DNA of 64,000 nucleotides from Glandiceps talaboti (taxonomy: Eukaryota > Hemichordata > Enteropneusta > Spengelidae), in NCBI RefSeq assembly GCF_964340395.1, contig NC_135563.1:23837809-23901808 (forward strand). The letters run 5' to 3'. Within the stretch, counting starts at the first letter, position 1; every line of letters begins with the position of its first letter. This document shows positions 26,701-37,945 of the stretch, one piece after another. The notes below the pieces were generated by a model that worked only from the letters and a program-made list of their open reading frames with translations, searched no databases and was not told the DNA's origin. Both the position numbers and the translations under genes were made by a program.

Positions 26701-29700
26701 GTATTGTACCTCCTTACCAGCCTTACTGTTGTCACTGTATTGTACCTCCTTACCAGCCTTACTGTTGTCACTGTATTGTACCTCCTTACCATCCTTACTG
26801 TTGTCACTGTATTGTACCTCCTTACCAGCCTTACTGTTGTCACTGTGTTGCCCCCTTACCAGCCTTACTGTTGTCACTGTATTGTACCTCCTTACCAGCC
26901 TTACTGTTGTCACTGTGTCGCCCCCTTACCAGCCTTACTGTTGTCACTGTGTTACCCCCTTACCAGCCTTACTGTTGTCACTGTATTGTACCTCCTTACC
27001 AGCCTTACTGTTGTCAATGTATTGTACCCCTTACCAGCCTCACTGTTGTCAATGTATTGTACCCCTTACCAGCCTCACTGTTGTCACTGTATTGTACCCC
27101 TTACCAGCCTTACTGTTGTCACTGTATTGTACCCCTGACCAGCCTCACTGTTGTCATTGTATTGTACCCCTTACCAGCCTTACTGTTGTCACTGTATTGT
27201 ACCTCCTTACCAGCCTTACTGTTATCACTGTATTGTACCTCCTTACCAGCCTTACTGTTGTCACTGTGTTGTACCTCCTTACCAGCCTTACTGTTGTCAC
27301 TGTATTGTACCCCTTACCAGCCTTACTGTTGTCACTGTATTGTACCCCTTACCAGCCTTACTGTTGTCATTGTATTGTACCCCTTACCAGCCTTACTGTT
27401 GTCACTGTATTGTACCTCCTTACCAGCCTTACTGTTATCACTGTATTGTACCTCCTTACCAGCCTTACTGTTGTCACTGTGTTACCCCCTTACCAGCCTT
27501 ACTGTTATCACTGTATTGTACCTCCTTACCAGCCTTACTGTTATCACTGTATTGTACCTCCTTACCAGCCTTACTGTTGTCACTGTGTTACCCCCTTACC
27601 AGCCTTACTGTTATCACTGTATTGTACCTCCTTACCAGCCTTACTGTTATCACTGTATTGTACCTCCTTACCAGCCTTACTGTTGTCACTGTATTGTACC
27701 CCTTACCAGCCTTACTGTTGTCACTGTATTGTACCCCCTTACCATCCTTACTGTTGTCACTGTGTTACCTCCTTACCAGCCTTACTGTTGTCACTGTATT
27801 GTACCTCCTTACCAGCCTTACTGTTGTCACTGTATTGTACCCCCTTACCATCCTTACTGTTGTCACTGTGTTACCTCCTTACCAGCCTTACTGTTGTCAC
27901 TGTATTGTACCTCCTTACCAGCCTTACTGTTGTCATTGTATTGTACCTCCTTACCATCCTTACTGTTGTCACTGTATTGTACCCCCTTACCAGCCTTACT
28001 GTTGTCACTGTGTTACCGGGCCCTTACCAGCCTTACTGTTGTCACTGTATTGTACCTCCTTACCAGCCTTACTGTTGTCATTGTATTGTACCTCCTTACC
28101 ATCCTTACTGTTGTCACTGTATTGTACCCCCTTACCAGCCTTACTGTTGTCACTGTGTTACCGGGCCCTTACCAGCCTTACTGTTGTCAATGTATTGTAC
28201 CCCTTACCAGCCTTACTGTTGTCACTGTATTGTACCTCCTTACCAGCCTTACTGTTGTCACTGTATTGTACCTCCTTACCAGCCTTACTGTTGTCACTGC
28301 ATTGTACCCCCTTACCAGCCTTACTGTTGTCACTGTGTTGCCCCCTTACCAGCCTTACTGTTGTCACTGTATTGTACCTCCTTACCAGCCTTACTGTTGT
28401 CACTGTGTCGCCCCCTTACCAGCCTTACTGTTGTCACTGTGTTACCCCCTTACCAGCCTTACTGTTGTCACTGTATTGTACCTCCTTACCAGCCTTACTG
28501 TTGTCATTGTATTGTACCTCCTTACCATCCTTACTGTTGTCACTGCATTGTACCCCCTTACCAGCCTTACTGTTGTCACTGTGTTACCGGGCCCTTACCA
28601 GCCTTACTGTTGTCACTGTATTGTACCTCCTTACCAGCCTTACTGTTGTCACTGTATTGTACCTCCTTACCAGCCTTACTGTTGTCACTGTATTGTACCT
28701 CCTTACCAGCCTTACTGTTGTCACTGCATTGTACCCCCTTACCAGCCTTACTGTTGTCACTGTGTTGCCCCCTTACCAGCCTTACTGTTGTCACTGTATT
28801 GTACCTCCTTACCAGCCTTACTGTTGTCACTGTGTCGCCCCCTTACCAGCCTTACTGTTGTCACTGTGTTACCCCCTTACCAGCCTTACTGTTGTCACTG
28901 TATTGTACCTCCTTACCAGCCTTACTGTTGTCAATGTATTGTACCCCTTACCAGCCTCACTGTTGTCAATGTATTGTACCCCTTACCAGCCTCACTGTTG
29001 TCACTGTATTGTACCCCTTACCAGCCTTACTGTTGTCACTGTATTGTACCTCCTTACCAGCCTTACTGTTGTCACTGTATTGTACCTCCTTACCAGCCTC
29101 ACTGTTGTCACTGTGTTACCCCTTACCAGCCTTACTGTTGTCACTGTATTGTACCTCCTTACCATCCTTACTGTTGTCACTGTATTGTACCCCCTTACCA
29201 TCCTTACTGATGTCACTGTATTGTACCTCCTTACCATCCTTACTGTTGTCACTGTGTTACCCCCTTACCAGCCTTACTGTTGTCACTGTATTGTACCTCC
29301 TTACCATCCTTACTGTTGTCACTGTGTTACCCCTTACCATCCTTACTGTTGTCACTGTATTGTACCTCCTTACCATCCTTACTGTTGTCACTGTGTTACC
29401 TCCTTACCAGCCTTACTGTTGTCACTGTATTGTACCTCCTTACCAGCCTTACTGTTGTCACTGTGTTACCCCCTTTCAGCCTTACTGTTGTTACTGTATT
29501 GTACCCCTTACCAGCCTTACTGTTGTCACTGTGTTACCCCCTTTCAGCCTTACTGTTGTCACTGTACTGTACCTCCTTACCAGCCTTACTGTTGTCACTG
29601 TGTTACCGGGCCCTTACCAGCCTTACTGTTGTCATTGTATTGTACCTCCTTACCAGCCTTACTGTTGTCAATGTATTGTACCCCTTACCAGCCTTACTGT

Positions 29701-29970
29701 TGTCACTGTATTGTACCCCTTACCAGCCTTACTGTTGTCAATGTATTGTACCCCTTACCAGCCTCACTGTTGTCACTGTGTTGCCCCCTTACCAGCCTTA
29801 CTGTTGTCACTGTATTGTACCTCCTTACCAGCCTCACTGTTGTCACTGTATTGTACCCCTTACCAGCCTTACTGTTGTCACTGTATTGTACCTCCTTACC
29901 AGCCTTACTGTTGTTTACTGTATTTGTACCCCTGACCAGCCTCACTGTTGTCACTATATTGTACCTCCTA
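23715..29970. repeat. Giant minisatellite, 32-36-bp unit, ~175-180 copies, 6.26 kb
   Basis: The core CTTACCAGCCTTACTGTTGT is followed by CACTGTATTGTACCTC, CACTGTATTGTACCCC or CACTGTGTTACCCCC. These tails give units of 32-36 bases. Further variants are CCATCC for CCAGCC, CTCACTG for CTTACTG, and a rare GTTACCGGGCCCTTACC form (near 28014, 28160, 28586 and 29604). Blocks are duplicated: 26843-27090 recurs at about 28765-29010. No unit contains a stop codon on the plus strand, so frames of up to 2065 codons arise in all three frames; they are not genes. The array lies in the 27-kb PDE intron. Confidence 0.97.
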
Positions 29971-30259
29971 CAAAAATGTTTCACAAAGACATTAGCACAC
30001 CTCCAAAATGACGGTACAGAATAAACCACAAGAAATGGCATATTCATCACTCAAAGATTGGCACTAACCATTCATCTGATGTATCACTCAAAATCAAATC
30101 ACAATAATTGCACTTATTATTATTATTATTTTAATATTAACTGAGTCCAAAATACATCGACTATTCCAAATGGTCAATTTCATGGTCATTATATGCACAA
30201 AAAAGTGGTAATAGGCTATTTTTCTTCACCACTTTGTGCATAATATGGGTGATTTTTAA

Positions 30260-30412
30260 GGTCTGTGGCTGGAAATTCCAGCCAACCACAGAGACCTATG
30301 AACCATCTCTGGTTTGTGGCTTGAAATTCCAGCCAACCACAGAGACCTATGAACCAGCGATAGTTCATGGCTGGAAATTCCAACCAACATCAGACACTTA
30401 TGAAATTCCAGT
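30260..30412. repeat. 51-bp tandem repeat, 3 copies, each a hairpin
   Basis: Three units start at 30260, 30311 and 30362. The first contains the near-perfect palindrome GGCTGGAAATTCCAGCC, flanked by pairing arms TCTGTGG and CCACAGA. The third is more diverged. The 17-codon period gives an open frame at 30234-30428 that I regard as incidental. Confidence 0.9.
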
Positions 30413-31559
30413 TAACTTTATATGGTGAAAATGAGAACAAATTTGTCAAAAACCTAACTTTTAAGGTGGGTCATTATGCCTTGGAAAAGGTCAATGTATT
30501 TTGGACTCAGTGTATATCTGCAGTACAAATACAGTGACCAAAACATATGAACCATTGGGGTCTGTCATTTCAAGGCTCACGTTTTCAAAATACACTGTTT
30601 AAACAAATATTTGATCACATCATACATTTTCTAAGAGGCAATACATAGGCAGTTATTTCCTAAAGACATTTGAAATCTTAGGTATCGATTTTTATTCTAA
30701 TAATTGAATTGTCCTTTCTGTTCACATCTCCTCTGTAATCTGCAAAACGTTCTCTTAAAATCTATCAACTATAATGTGTAATTCAACCGATTTACTAGGT
30801 TGTCACAATCAATAGAAAAGCGTTACATACAGCTGTGACATTATCCTGACATTGTACTTAATCTATATATGAACACATTTCCTGACATCTGCAAAACAAT
30901 CTCTTTTACATTTTTTGTTGTGAAGATTTCTTTTTTGCAAATCTCAGCACAAGATTGAATACAACAAATTGTTTTTACTTTTCTTTTAACACTGTAAACT
31001 CCAGATGTTCAGCTTTAGGCAATTCAAAGAAAGTTTCAATGTTCATATAGTTTACACAATTCCTGATTCTGAAGATTACCATTAAGGTTTGAAACTATAC
31101 ATATGACAGAAGTATGTTGCGTGCTTGCTATGATATCAGTTGTATGAGAAATATCAAGGCTTTTCCTGTCACTCCACTGTCTATTCCAGAGTCGTCCAGG
31201 CATGGCAACTTATACCATAATGCTTATACATGTAGTTATACCCCCTATAGACTTTATGCAGGTAATTGTTCAAGTCATTACTCTAGAGTATCCCTCAAAT
31301 TTACACCATCTTGTGATTCAGTAACTGCAGAGGTGGCTGATGTTGCATCTTTGCATTTGTGGAATTGTCAGGAGCTAATTCCCAGTCAGTACATAGTCTA
31401 TCTCGGCATTTACCTGGCCTGGCAACTCCTGTACGCTCCATGTGGATAAATGTTCCCAACTGCTGGTCATTACACTCCAGGCATCCTCCCAAATATTTCC
31501 TTACTAGTGAGTGAGACATGCTTGAATGATACAGACTATCCATCCATCAAACCTGTACA
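30413..31559. other. Non-coding DNA, nothing recognised
   Basis: A plus-strand frame of 111 codons at 31114-31449 overlaps a minus-strand frame at 31301-31543. Neither has a recognisable domain. The segment is somewhat less AT-rich than its surroundings and may be an old element. Confidence 0.4.
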
Positions 31560-31805
31560 GCACTCACCCTGGGTTTGGGTTGGCCATAGAAAACTTTCCA
31601 TACAGTGGGTATATAACCCATCACCTCTTCACTGAACTTCACCACTCACCCTGGGTTTGGGTTGGCCATAGAAAACTTTCCATACAGTGGGTATATAACC
31701 CATCACCTCTTCACTGAACTTCACCACTCACCCTGGGTTTGGGTTGGCCATAGAAAACTTTCCATACAATGGTTATAACCCATCACCTCTTCACTGAACT
31801 TCACC
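31560..31805 (+). repeat. 82-bp tandem repeat, 3 copies
   Basis: CACTCACCCTGGGTTTGGGT through CACCTCTTCACTGAACTTC repeats three times almost without change. The third copy has a short deletion near 31768. Confidence 0.95.
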
Positions 31806-31894
31806 ATTTCACCACAGGGAGACAATAATACACATACTTGTTTTTCATATTCAGTGTATTTTTCAGAGAAGTATAAATATAGTATTAGTAGCAC

Positions 31895-32035
31895 AATCTA
31901 CCTAGCTGGTTTCCCCTGGTATTTTACCTGGGTTCCCCATTAAAATTTTGATACAAAGTATAGAAATAATGTAATCTTTACCACGGTTACCCTTCTCTAT
32001 TACCTATGGGTTCCTAAACCTCAGCAAACACACTA
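31895..32035 (+). repeat. Dispersed repeat, GGGTTCC-rich (copy 1 of 3)
   Basis: TATTTTACCTGGGTTCCCCA is followed by AAATTTTGATACA and later GGGTTCCTAAACCTCAGC. The same order of motifs occurs at 37436-37585 and 59638-59780. This is the most diverged copy. Confidence 0.75.
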
Positions 32036-32127
32036 ATGTTGGTGAATGTTGAATACAATGTAATGAAGCCATCATCTTGTTGTTGATGACGATGATGAAA
32101 AGTGAAACAATTGTAATTTTATCACTA

Positions 32128-32400
32128 ACCTAGGTAGCCTCATTCCAGCATAAGCAACTTCAGATTAATGACTAAGTTGTGATTTATATGACTAGCCTAG
32201 GTAGCTTCATTCCAACATAAGCAACTTTAAGATTAATGACTAAGTTGTGATTCATATGGTTAACCTAGGTAGCCTCATTCCAGCATAGACAACTTTAAGA
32301 TTTATGACTAGGTTGTGATTTATATGGCTAACTTAGGTAGCCTCATTTCAGCATAGGCAACTTTAAGATTAATGACTAAGTTGTGATTCATATAGATAGG
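32128..32400 (+). repeat. ~68-bp tandem repeat, 4 copies
   Basis: AGCCTCATTCCAGCATAAGC with AGATTAATGACTAAGTTGTG recurs four times with a few substitutions per copy. Confidence 0.93.
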
Positions 32401-32867
32401 ATATATAGATACAGTAATGTGTCATTATTACAGTTGCCATCAATGAATACAAGTTTGGTGACAATAAAATGTAGAGCTTGGCAATAACTCATATCACCCA
32501 CTGGTTTGGCGTCTAAAGACCAATATAAATATTTCAGCACTAAATTAAACCATGGAACAACTGACAATCCAGAATATTATGTTCTCAAGATAGTATACAG
32601 TACTTTAGTTTAATTAACAAAAAACTCAAATACTGCAACTTTACAGAATACTAAATTGAAAGCTCTATGCACAATATTATAATTAGTTATCCATATAATT
32701 CTTAGACCAAATTGTAACAAATTAATTACTTATTTTGGATTATTTCTTATTCACCTATCATAATCAATGCACATCGATCATCATCATCATCACAACTTTG
32801 CATGGATGAAAGAAAGTCACAAATTTTCTACTTGTTTACTGGACACATAAAAAGAGACTCACATACT
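32401..32867. other. Non-coding DNA, nothing recognised
   Basis: AT-rich sequence with no recognised feature. Confidence 0.5.
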
Positions 32868-32875
32868 GACAGACT

Positions 32876-32937
<62 letters not shown>

Positions 32938-33135
32938 GACTCATGCACTGACAGACAGACTTACATAATGATAAACAGACAGAGAGTCATTCACACACTG
33001 GCAAACAGACAGACTCACACACTGACAAATGAACAGACTCCAACACTGACAAACAGACAGAGACTCACTGACAAACAGACAGGCTCACACACTGACAGAG
33101 ACTCACACACTGACAGACACAGAGATTCACACACT

Positions 33136-33189
<54 letters not shown>

Positions 33190-33366
33190 GACTCACACAA
33201 ACAGACAGAGAGACTCACACACTGACAGAACATTCCTACCAAATTCCAGACCAATATCCCCAGTAGTTTTTTAGTTGACTCAATCCACATACATACACAT
33301 ATACACAGAGACATGCACCATACCTATAGCACTACTGAACCTTATCAGTTCAATTGTGCTAAAAAT
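32868..33366 (+). mobile_element. Dispersed repeat with (CAGA)n arrays (copy 4)
   Basis: Long CAGA arrays at 32870-32935 and 33136-33188 are joined by diverged ACAGACTCACACACTGAC units. The following part has CCCCAGTAGTTTTTTAGTTGA, shortened at its ends, and ends in CCTATAGCACTACTGAACC and CAATTGTGCTAAAAAT. The flanking motifs match the copies at 12190-13115 and 62914-63655. Confidence 0.75.
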
Positions 33367-35370
33367 ACATAACTGTCCTTATAATTAAATACTGAAATGT
33401 CAAGCAGTGTGTTTATGTATATTAAAATGAAGGACAGAAGTTGTTATGGGTCAAAATGATAAAAAAAATCACCACATTGTAAATGATACATGAATGCAAT
33501 TTATGCAAGACTGGTGGCTTACAAGACATTGTTGAGTGTTATAGTTAAATGGGTTAATGTCAAGATTGGCTTATTTTAAAGACACAATGACTTCAAGAAG
33601 CCTTGACAACATGTATTTTGGAACTAATTGAACAATGTCATTTGAAATGGCTCATTTGAGTTGTCGAAATAGACAAAACAATTTACAGAAATGAACATGT
33701 CACTCAATGCAATTGGGAAGTAAATCTAAACAAGCAAAGTGTCATTAATCACTCTCTTGTGGACACTTTAATAGGTACAAACACAGATGTCAATTACCAC
33801 TCTGACAACTACTACAAAACATCTAATGTATATTACAATACCAAGTCATTTTCAATGACTGTCAAGTACTCTGTCTCTCTAAGGAGGTATAATTGGGTCT
33901 GAATTCCCTTGCTTCATTAACACTTTTTCTCATGCACACTAACAAGGACAAATTGCAAACAAATAGTGAATCAGTTACTAACAAGGACTAATCAAGGCTC
34001 TTTTGTAATTGTTTAACTTCCAGAGATGTAACATGCTCCCATGAGATCTTAGCTGAATATTTCCATATAACGACATGTTCTATTATTCATTCACTTACAT
34101 CTTTCTAGAATTGTTCTCTTACAAACAAACAATTTTTTTCATTTTATAATCTTTGACTTCAAGTGGCATCATTTGAAACAATCCAACAGTCACTTCCAAG
34201 GAATAGTTAGATTCATTTACCAGGTTTTACAAACATCCCAACAGTCACTTCCAAGGAATAGTTAGATTCATTTACCAGGTTTTACAAACTGGATTTACAA
34301 ACTCGGTTTTCTTTCACTTGTTTCTGTCCTCTGGTTACTTGTTACGGGTATTGTCTTGATAGAATGTTAGCTACACAAGAAATCTCTTTGTATCATTAAT
34401 GTCCATTATCACAATAAAAAAGTACAACCATTATTTACTTAAACCATTAAAAAACACCTTTAAGAACATCTTGGTCTAGTGCCAGCACAGTAGTAGGCAA
34501 CAAACAAAAGAGGCTGCCTTCTCTATTTCTTAATCATCGAGTTATTGACCCCACAGTTGCTAAAAAATTCTAGAAAGAAATCAACAATTGAATCAATGTT
34601 ATTGTTGGGTACAAAGAGGGCGTCAAGCCTCCTCCAAAGTTCTTAGGTCACAATAGAAAGCTGATTATCCCTCTTACAATGGTTTAATACCGTTACAAGT
34701 ACTTCACCAATCCACTGGCTTTTAAATTACAAATCTCTGACTAAAGTAAGTTTCTGTTTCTATAGCCTGATCATCCAATTGATCCTAAATTCTATTTTAA
34801 AGGCCTATGATTCAATCCCAAGACTTCATATCAGTAGTATCTTATCAGTAGAACTATATGAATTATATGAGATCATTCGTCTCTATAACTTTGCCAAATA
34901 ACTGTTTTATTTGTCAAAATGTTAGGAACTTATCAGTTAACTATAGTTCTGCTGAACAAACATTATTCTTGCCCAAATTTTAATACTAAATAGTCATGGG
35001 CAAAGTTATATTGTGACTCTGAAAATATGTATTGGAAGTAATAAATGTTTCCATTGAGGTTTGATAACCCTGGTAACAGAGAGGTCAATCATGTGTCAAA
35101 CTTGATTTTCATATCATACTAACTTAGTATAAACATTTCAATTTCCAACACAAATCATTTTAGAAAGCTGTGTCTAGAGCTTTCCTCCTTTCACTAAGGA
35201 CTCCATCAGCAGATTTGAGTGATTACTATGCACTAAATTGATTTTCATATCATTTGCTATACTTTTGGTGGGGAAGTCAATAAAATACACAAGGCCCAAA
35301 ACAACCAATGCACTTTTCTCTGTGACATGCCAGACCCTATATCCTTATCTCAATACTTTGCTTTATACAT
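33367..35370. other. Non-coding DNA with one short duplication
   Basis: CCAACAGTCACTTCCAAGGA with its continuation GTTAGATTCATTTACCAGG occurs twice in tandem at about 34180-34290 (roughly 54-bp period). Otherwise this is AT-rich intron DNA in which I see no gene. Confidence 0.55.
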
Positions 35371-35485
35371 ATGTACACGCACACACGCACGCATGCACGC
35401 ACGCACGCACGCACGCACGCACACACGCACACACACACGCATGCACGCACACACACACATGCACGCACACACACACACACACACA

Positions 35486-35558
<73 letters not shown>

Positions 35559-35577
35559 ACACACACACACACACACT
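35371..35577. repeat. (CA)n/(CACG)n microsatellite, ~200 bp
   Basis: A CACG-rich part (to about 35470) passes into an almost pure CA tract. The Thr-His and Cys-Val open frames on both strands are products of the dinucleotide repeat. Confidence 0.98.
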
Positions 35578-36329
35578 ACTTACGCCATCAATGAGTTTGA
35601 CAGGAATTAAATGAACTTCTGTAATCAGCTACACACTAAACTAAATTCCAAAGGTTCATTTTTTTTCTATGTCAAATTAAGCCTGGCCATCATTCCAATT
35701 ACAAGGGGAGTCAGGGATAAGTTAATACTGTGTATCATTAAAACATGTCTTTTTTTTGTCACACTTATCTAAATGACATGCCAATACACATCATGCAGTC
35801 TCACACACAGTAGAAGCATTGATTCTAACCACATCGATAAACTTGTCACATTTCACTAATTTGGTTTCAATCAATTCACCATCGTGTATTTCATACAGTA
35901 CTTAGTCAACTGTGACAGAAAGTCAATGATTTTTGTACAAATAGGTCCTTTCTTATCAATGATTAGTCCATAGAAAATGTATTTATTGTAAGAATACTTA
36001 ATGAACAATTGCTATGGTTACGGCAGAACAAATTATTCATCTTGGCTATTGAAAGTATGATGCAGAAATTGATTTGGCATTCAAAATGTATTTGTTGTGA
36101 CAAAGTATATAGTTACACACTGAAGATATAGGTTACATATTGCATAATTGTATGCTCCTTGAAAAAGGTCACCTTCTAATCACATATTATGCTGTAAGAC
36201 TTAGTGTTATTTTACAAATCTATGATATAATGGAGTGCTACAAAGAAACCACCATGTCCAGACAATATAATTGCCTTGATAGAGTGCTGATAAACAATTG
36301 CATTGCCATGGTAACTATCGATCTCTTAC
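35578..36329. other. Non-coding intron DNA with X-box-like motif
   Basis: No exon was recognised. ATTGCCATGGTAAC at 36302-36315 reads GTTACCATGGCAAT on the PDE sense strand. It resembles the imperfect-palindrome X-box bound by RFX factors and sits about 15 bases past the exon's donor. Confidence 0.45.
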
Positions 36330-36488
36330 CTGTTCATCTTTAGAGGTGAATTCATGATCACCACTGATTTTGTTGATAATTTGAGCTACTCCAATGACTT
36401 CACCCTCATGACTGCAAATAGGCATACATAAGATACTGTGTGTCCTATATCCTGTCTTCTTATCAATTTCTCTATTGAACCTCGGGTC
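36330..36488 (-). CDS. PDE5/PDE11-family phosphodiesterase, C-terminal part of GAF-A
   Basis: This exon has 53 codons and is phase 0 at both ends. The acceptor is TTTATTTTAG before GAC CCG AGG and the donor is CAG|GTAAGA. It encodes [20 protein letters not shown], then CMPI and [11 protein letters not shown], ending FTSKDEQ. DPRFN, LCMPI and GVAQxINK are hallmark blocks of the GAF-A domain in PDE5, PDE6 and PDE11, the domain that binds cyclic nucleotide for allosteric activation. EIDK and a GEV-type turn lean to PDE11, while DPRFN and SILCMPI lean to PDE5. The next coding exon is 27 kb away at 9158-9247 and joins in frame. Upstream exons (N-terminus, start of GAF-A) were not recognised between here and the right edge. 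Confidence 0.95.
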
Positions 36489-36584
36489 CTAAAATAAATT
36501 TGCACAAAAAAAAACATTAATGAAAGCTGAAATGTAATGTGAGAAAATGGAGATTGCATTCCAATCATCTATTATTCAGACAAT

Positions 36585-36810
36585 AGTCAATCAATCAATC
36601 AATTCATCCCTATCTATCTATCAAAATAATTTGTGTCAGGGCTGAGTTGCAAATAATGGAAACTGATAAGTTGAGAAACCATGCAAATCAATCAATCAAT
36701 CAATCAATCAATTAATTCATCCCTATCTATCAATCAATCAAAATAATTTGTGTCAGGGCTGAGCTGCAATATGGCGACTGATAAGTTGAGCAACCATGCA
36801 AATAAATCAG

Positions 36811-36850
<40 letters not shown>
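36585..36850. repeat. (AATC)n tracts in a duplicated ~125-bp segment
   Basis: CAATCAATCAATCAAT tracts alternate with a repeated segment containing AATAATTTGTGTCAGGGCTG and GATAAGTTGAG. The segment occurs at about 36600-36700 and again at 36720-36820. Confidence 0.85.
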
Positions 36851-37247
36851 ATTGCATCTATCAATGTTGCTCACTGATAAGTGATTCTTTCAATTCATGA
36901 ACCAAGAATAGATATAGAATCATGGAATGAAAAACTGACGGATCCTTAAGGGAATTTATCACAAACTTCTTCTCCACTGGAATGGTTTGTGTCTTTACAC
37001 AAATACAATCTGTGATTAGAATTCCTAGAACATTATAGCCCTTATAGTATCTAAGGGCTACACTTTCAATGATTGACATTATCAAGAACTTTGAAAAACA
37101 CTTGTAACATTCCCCATGCACAATGTTATTAACTGAGTCACACAACCATGAACTCAGAAAACCAGGTCTGTGACATATTTCTAGTTACACCAGCAATAAC
37201 ATTATAAACGACACAACCATCTATAAAAATATTATTAAGCGAGAGTT
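36851..37247. other. Non-coding DNA, one unassigned minus-strand frame
   Basis: The minus-strand frame 36861-37145 (94 codons) has no recognised domain and does not supply the missing GAF-A part. No splice sites fit it to the neighbouring PDE exon. Confidence 0.45.
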
Positions 37248-37945
37248 TTGTCTGGGGTATTTTCCAATTCAACTGAAGGGAATAGACATATTTTAGCAGA
37301 GCTACGTTCACAAAAGAGATCTACATGGAATTTGCTGGCATCATCACTGTCAATGCCATCTGTCAAGTGCTATTCATATGAAGCAATTGGACTTAGTTTA
37401 TTCAAGTTGTTGTTACATGCCAGTGTTTTATTTAAGGGCGGTAAGTAGGTAAAATCTACCGGGGTTCCCACATCATTTTACCGGGGTTCCCCACCAAAAT
37501 TATGATACATTGCATGGGAAGCACTACCAGTTTTACCTCTTTCCCCCTTTCTGTTACCGGGGTTCCCAAACCTTAGCAAAAACACTGCATGCCATGTTTA
37601 TAACCTGTGCTATGATGGTCAAAGTTAGTCATAGGTCATACCAATATTACACATAACCTAGCTACCATGGGTGAAGGCTCATCTATTTCTATAATACAAA
37701 CTATCTGTATAATACTAAGAATGCAGGGTATTTTCAAATTCGGCAGAGTTGAGTAGAGATCATTTACTAGAGTTATGTTTGCATGACAGTTCTACATGAA
37801 ATTGTGGGAAATATTCCTCACTGCCAATGATGCCTGTCATACACTACTCATATCAAGCAATTTGACTTTCTTGAGTTGTGATTATGTCATGCTAGTTTTC
37901 ACCTAACAAAATATGTATAACCCATGCGAAGCACGGGTTTTCTAG
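37248..37945 (+). mobile_element. Helitron-like non-autonomous element, 3' terminus and duplicated body
   Basis: The right end has the inverted repeat ACCCATGC-GAA-GCACGGGT (37921-37939), followed by TTTCTAG and then T. A short GC-rich hairpin about ten bases before CTRR, inserted before T, is the classic Helitron 3' end. The preceding ~170 bases (37728-37900) repeat, at lower identity, the segment 37256-37432 with GGTATTTTC, TCTACATG, CTGTCA and CATATGAAGCAATT-type blocks. Another dispersed repeat (37436-37585) separates the two. The 5' TC end was not located with confidence and no Rep/helicase coding sequence is present. Confidence 0.65.
37436..37585 (+). repeat. Dispersed repeat, GGGTTCC-rich (copy 2 of 3)
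   Basis: GTAAGTAGGTAAAATCTACC with GGGGTTCCC occurs here, then AAAATTATGATA, TTTACCTCTTTCCCC and GGGTTCCCAAACCTTAGC. The copy at 59638-59780 is close, that at 31895-32035 more distant. Confidence 0.85.

Larger units (their letters stand above)
9248..36329 (-). other. 27.1-kb PDE intron filled with repeat arrays
   Basis: The interval is bounded by the donor CAG|GTAAGA at its right end and the acceptor TTTTTTAG at its left end, both in phase 0. The flanking exons encode adjacent parts of GAF-A, so no coding sequence need be missing. It holds TTAGGG repeats, a 69-bp array, a 56-bp array interrupted by a MITE, GGTT arrays, a hAT-like MITE, a 43-bp array, a 6.26-kb array, and 51-, 82- and 68-bp arrays. 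It also has CA- and CAGA-microsatellites and several copies of one dispersed element. Confidence 0.8.

Noticed and set aside
23715-29970. CRISPR-like direct repeats of about 35 bases
   Set aside because: Units abut directly with no unique spacers, and the context is an animal intron.
23738-30024. Open frames of 2065, 1084, 1064 and 957 codons read as proteins
   Set aside because: They run through a 32-36-bp tandem array in all three plus frames, shift between the same few peptides, and have no start context, domain or splice logic.
35238-35614. Thr-His and Cys-Val rich frames
   Set aside because: They are translations of a CA dinucleotide microsatellite on the two strands. The same holds for 11816-12141, 12849-13198, 32968-33314 and 63347-63749.
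36861-37145. Minus-strand frame with YLFLVHELKESLIS as the missing first half of GAF-A
   Set aside because: Only a chance similarity to the SLFLV-x-LIS pattern. The surrounding residues and the phase do not fit, and no splice sites join it to the exon at 36488.
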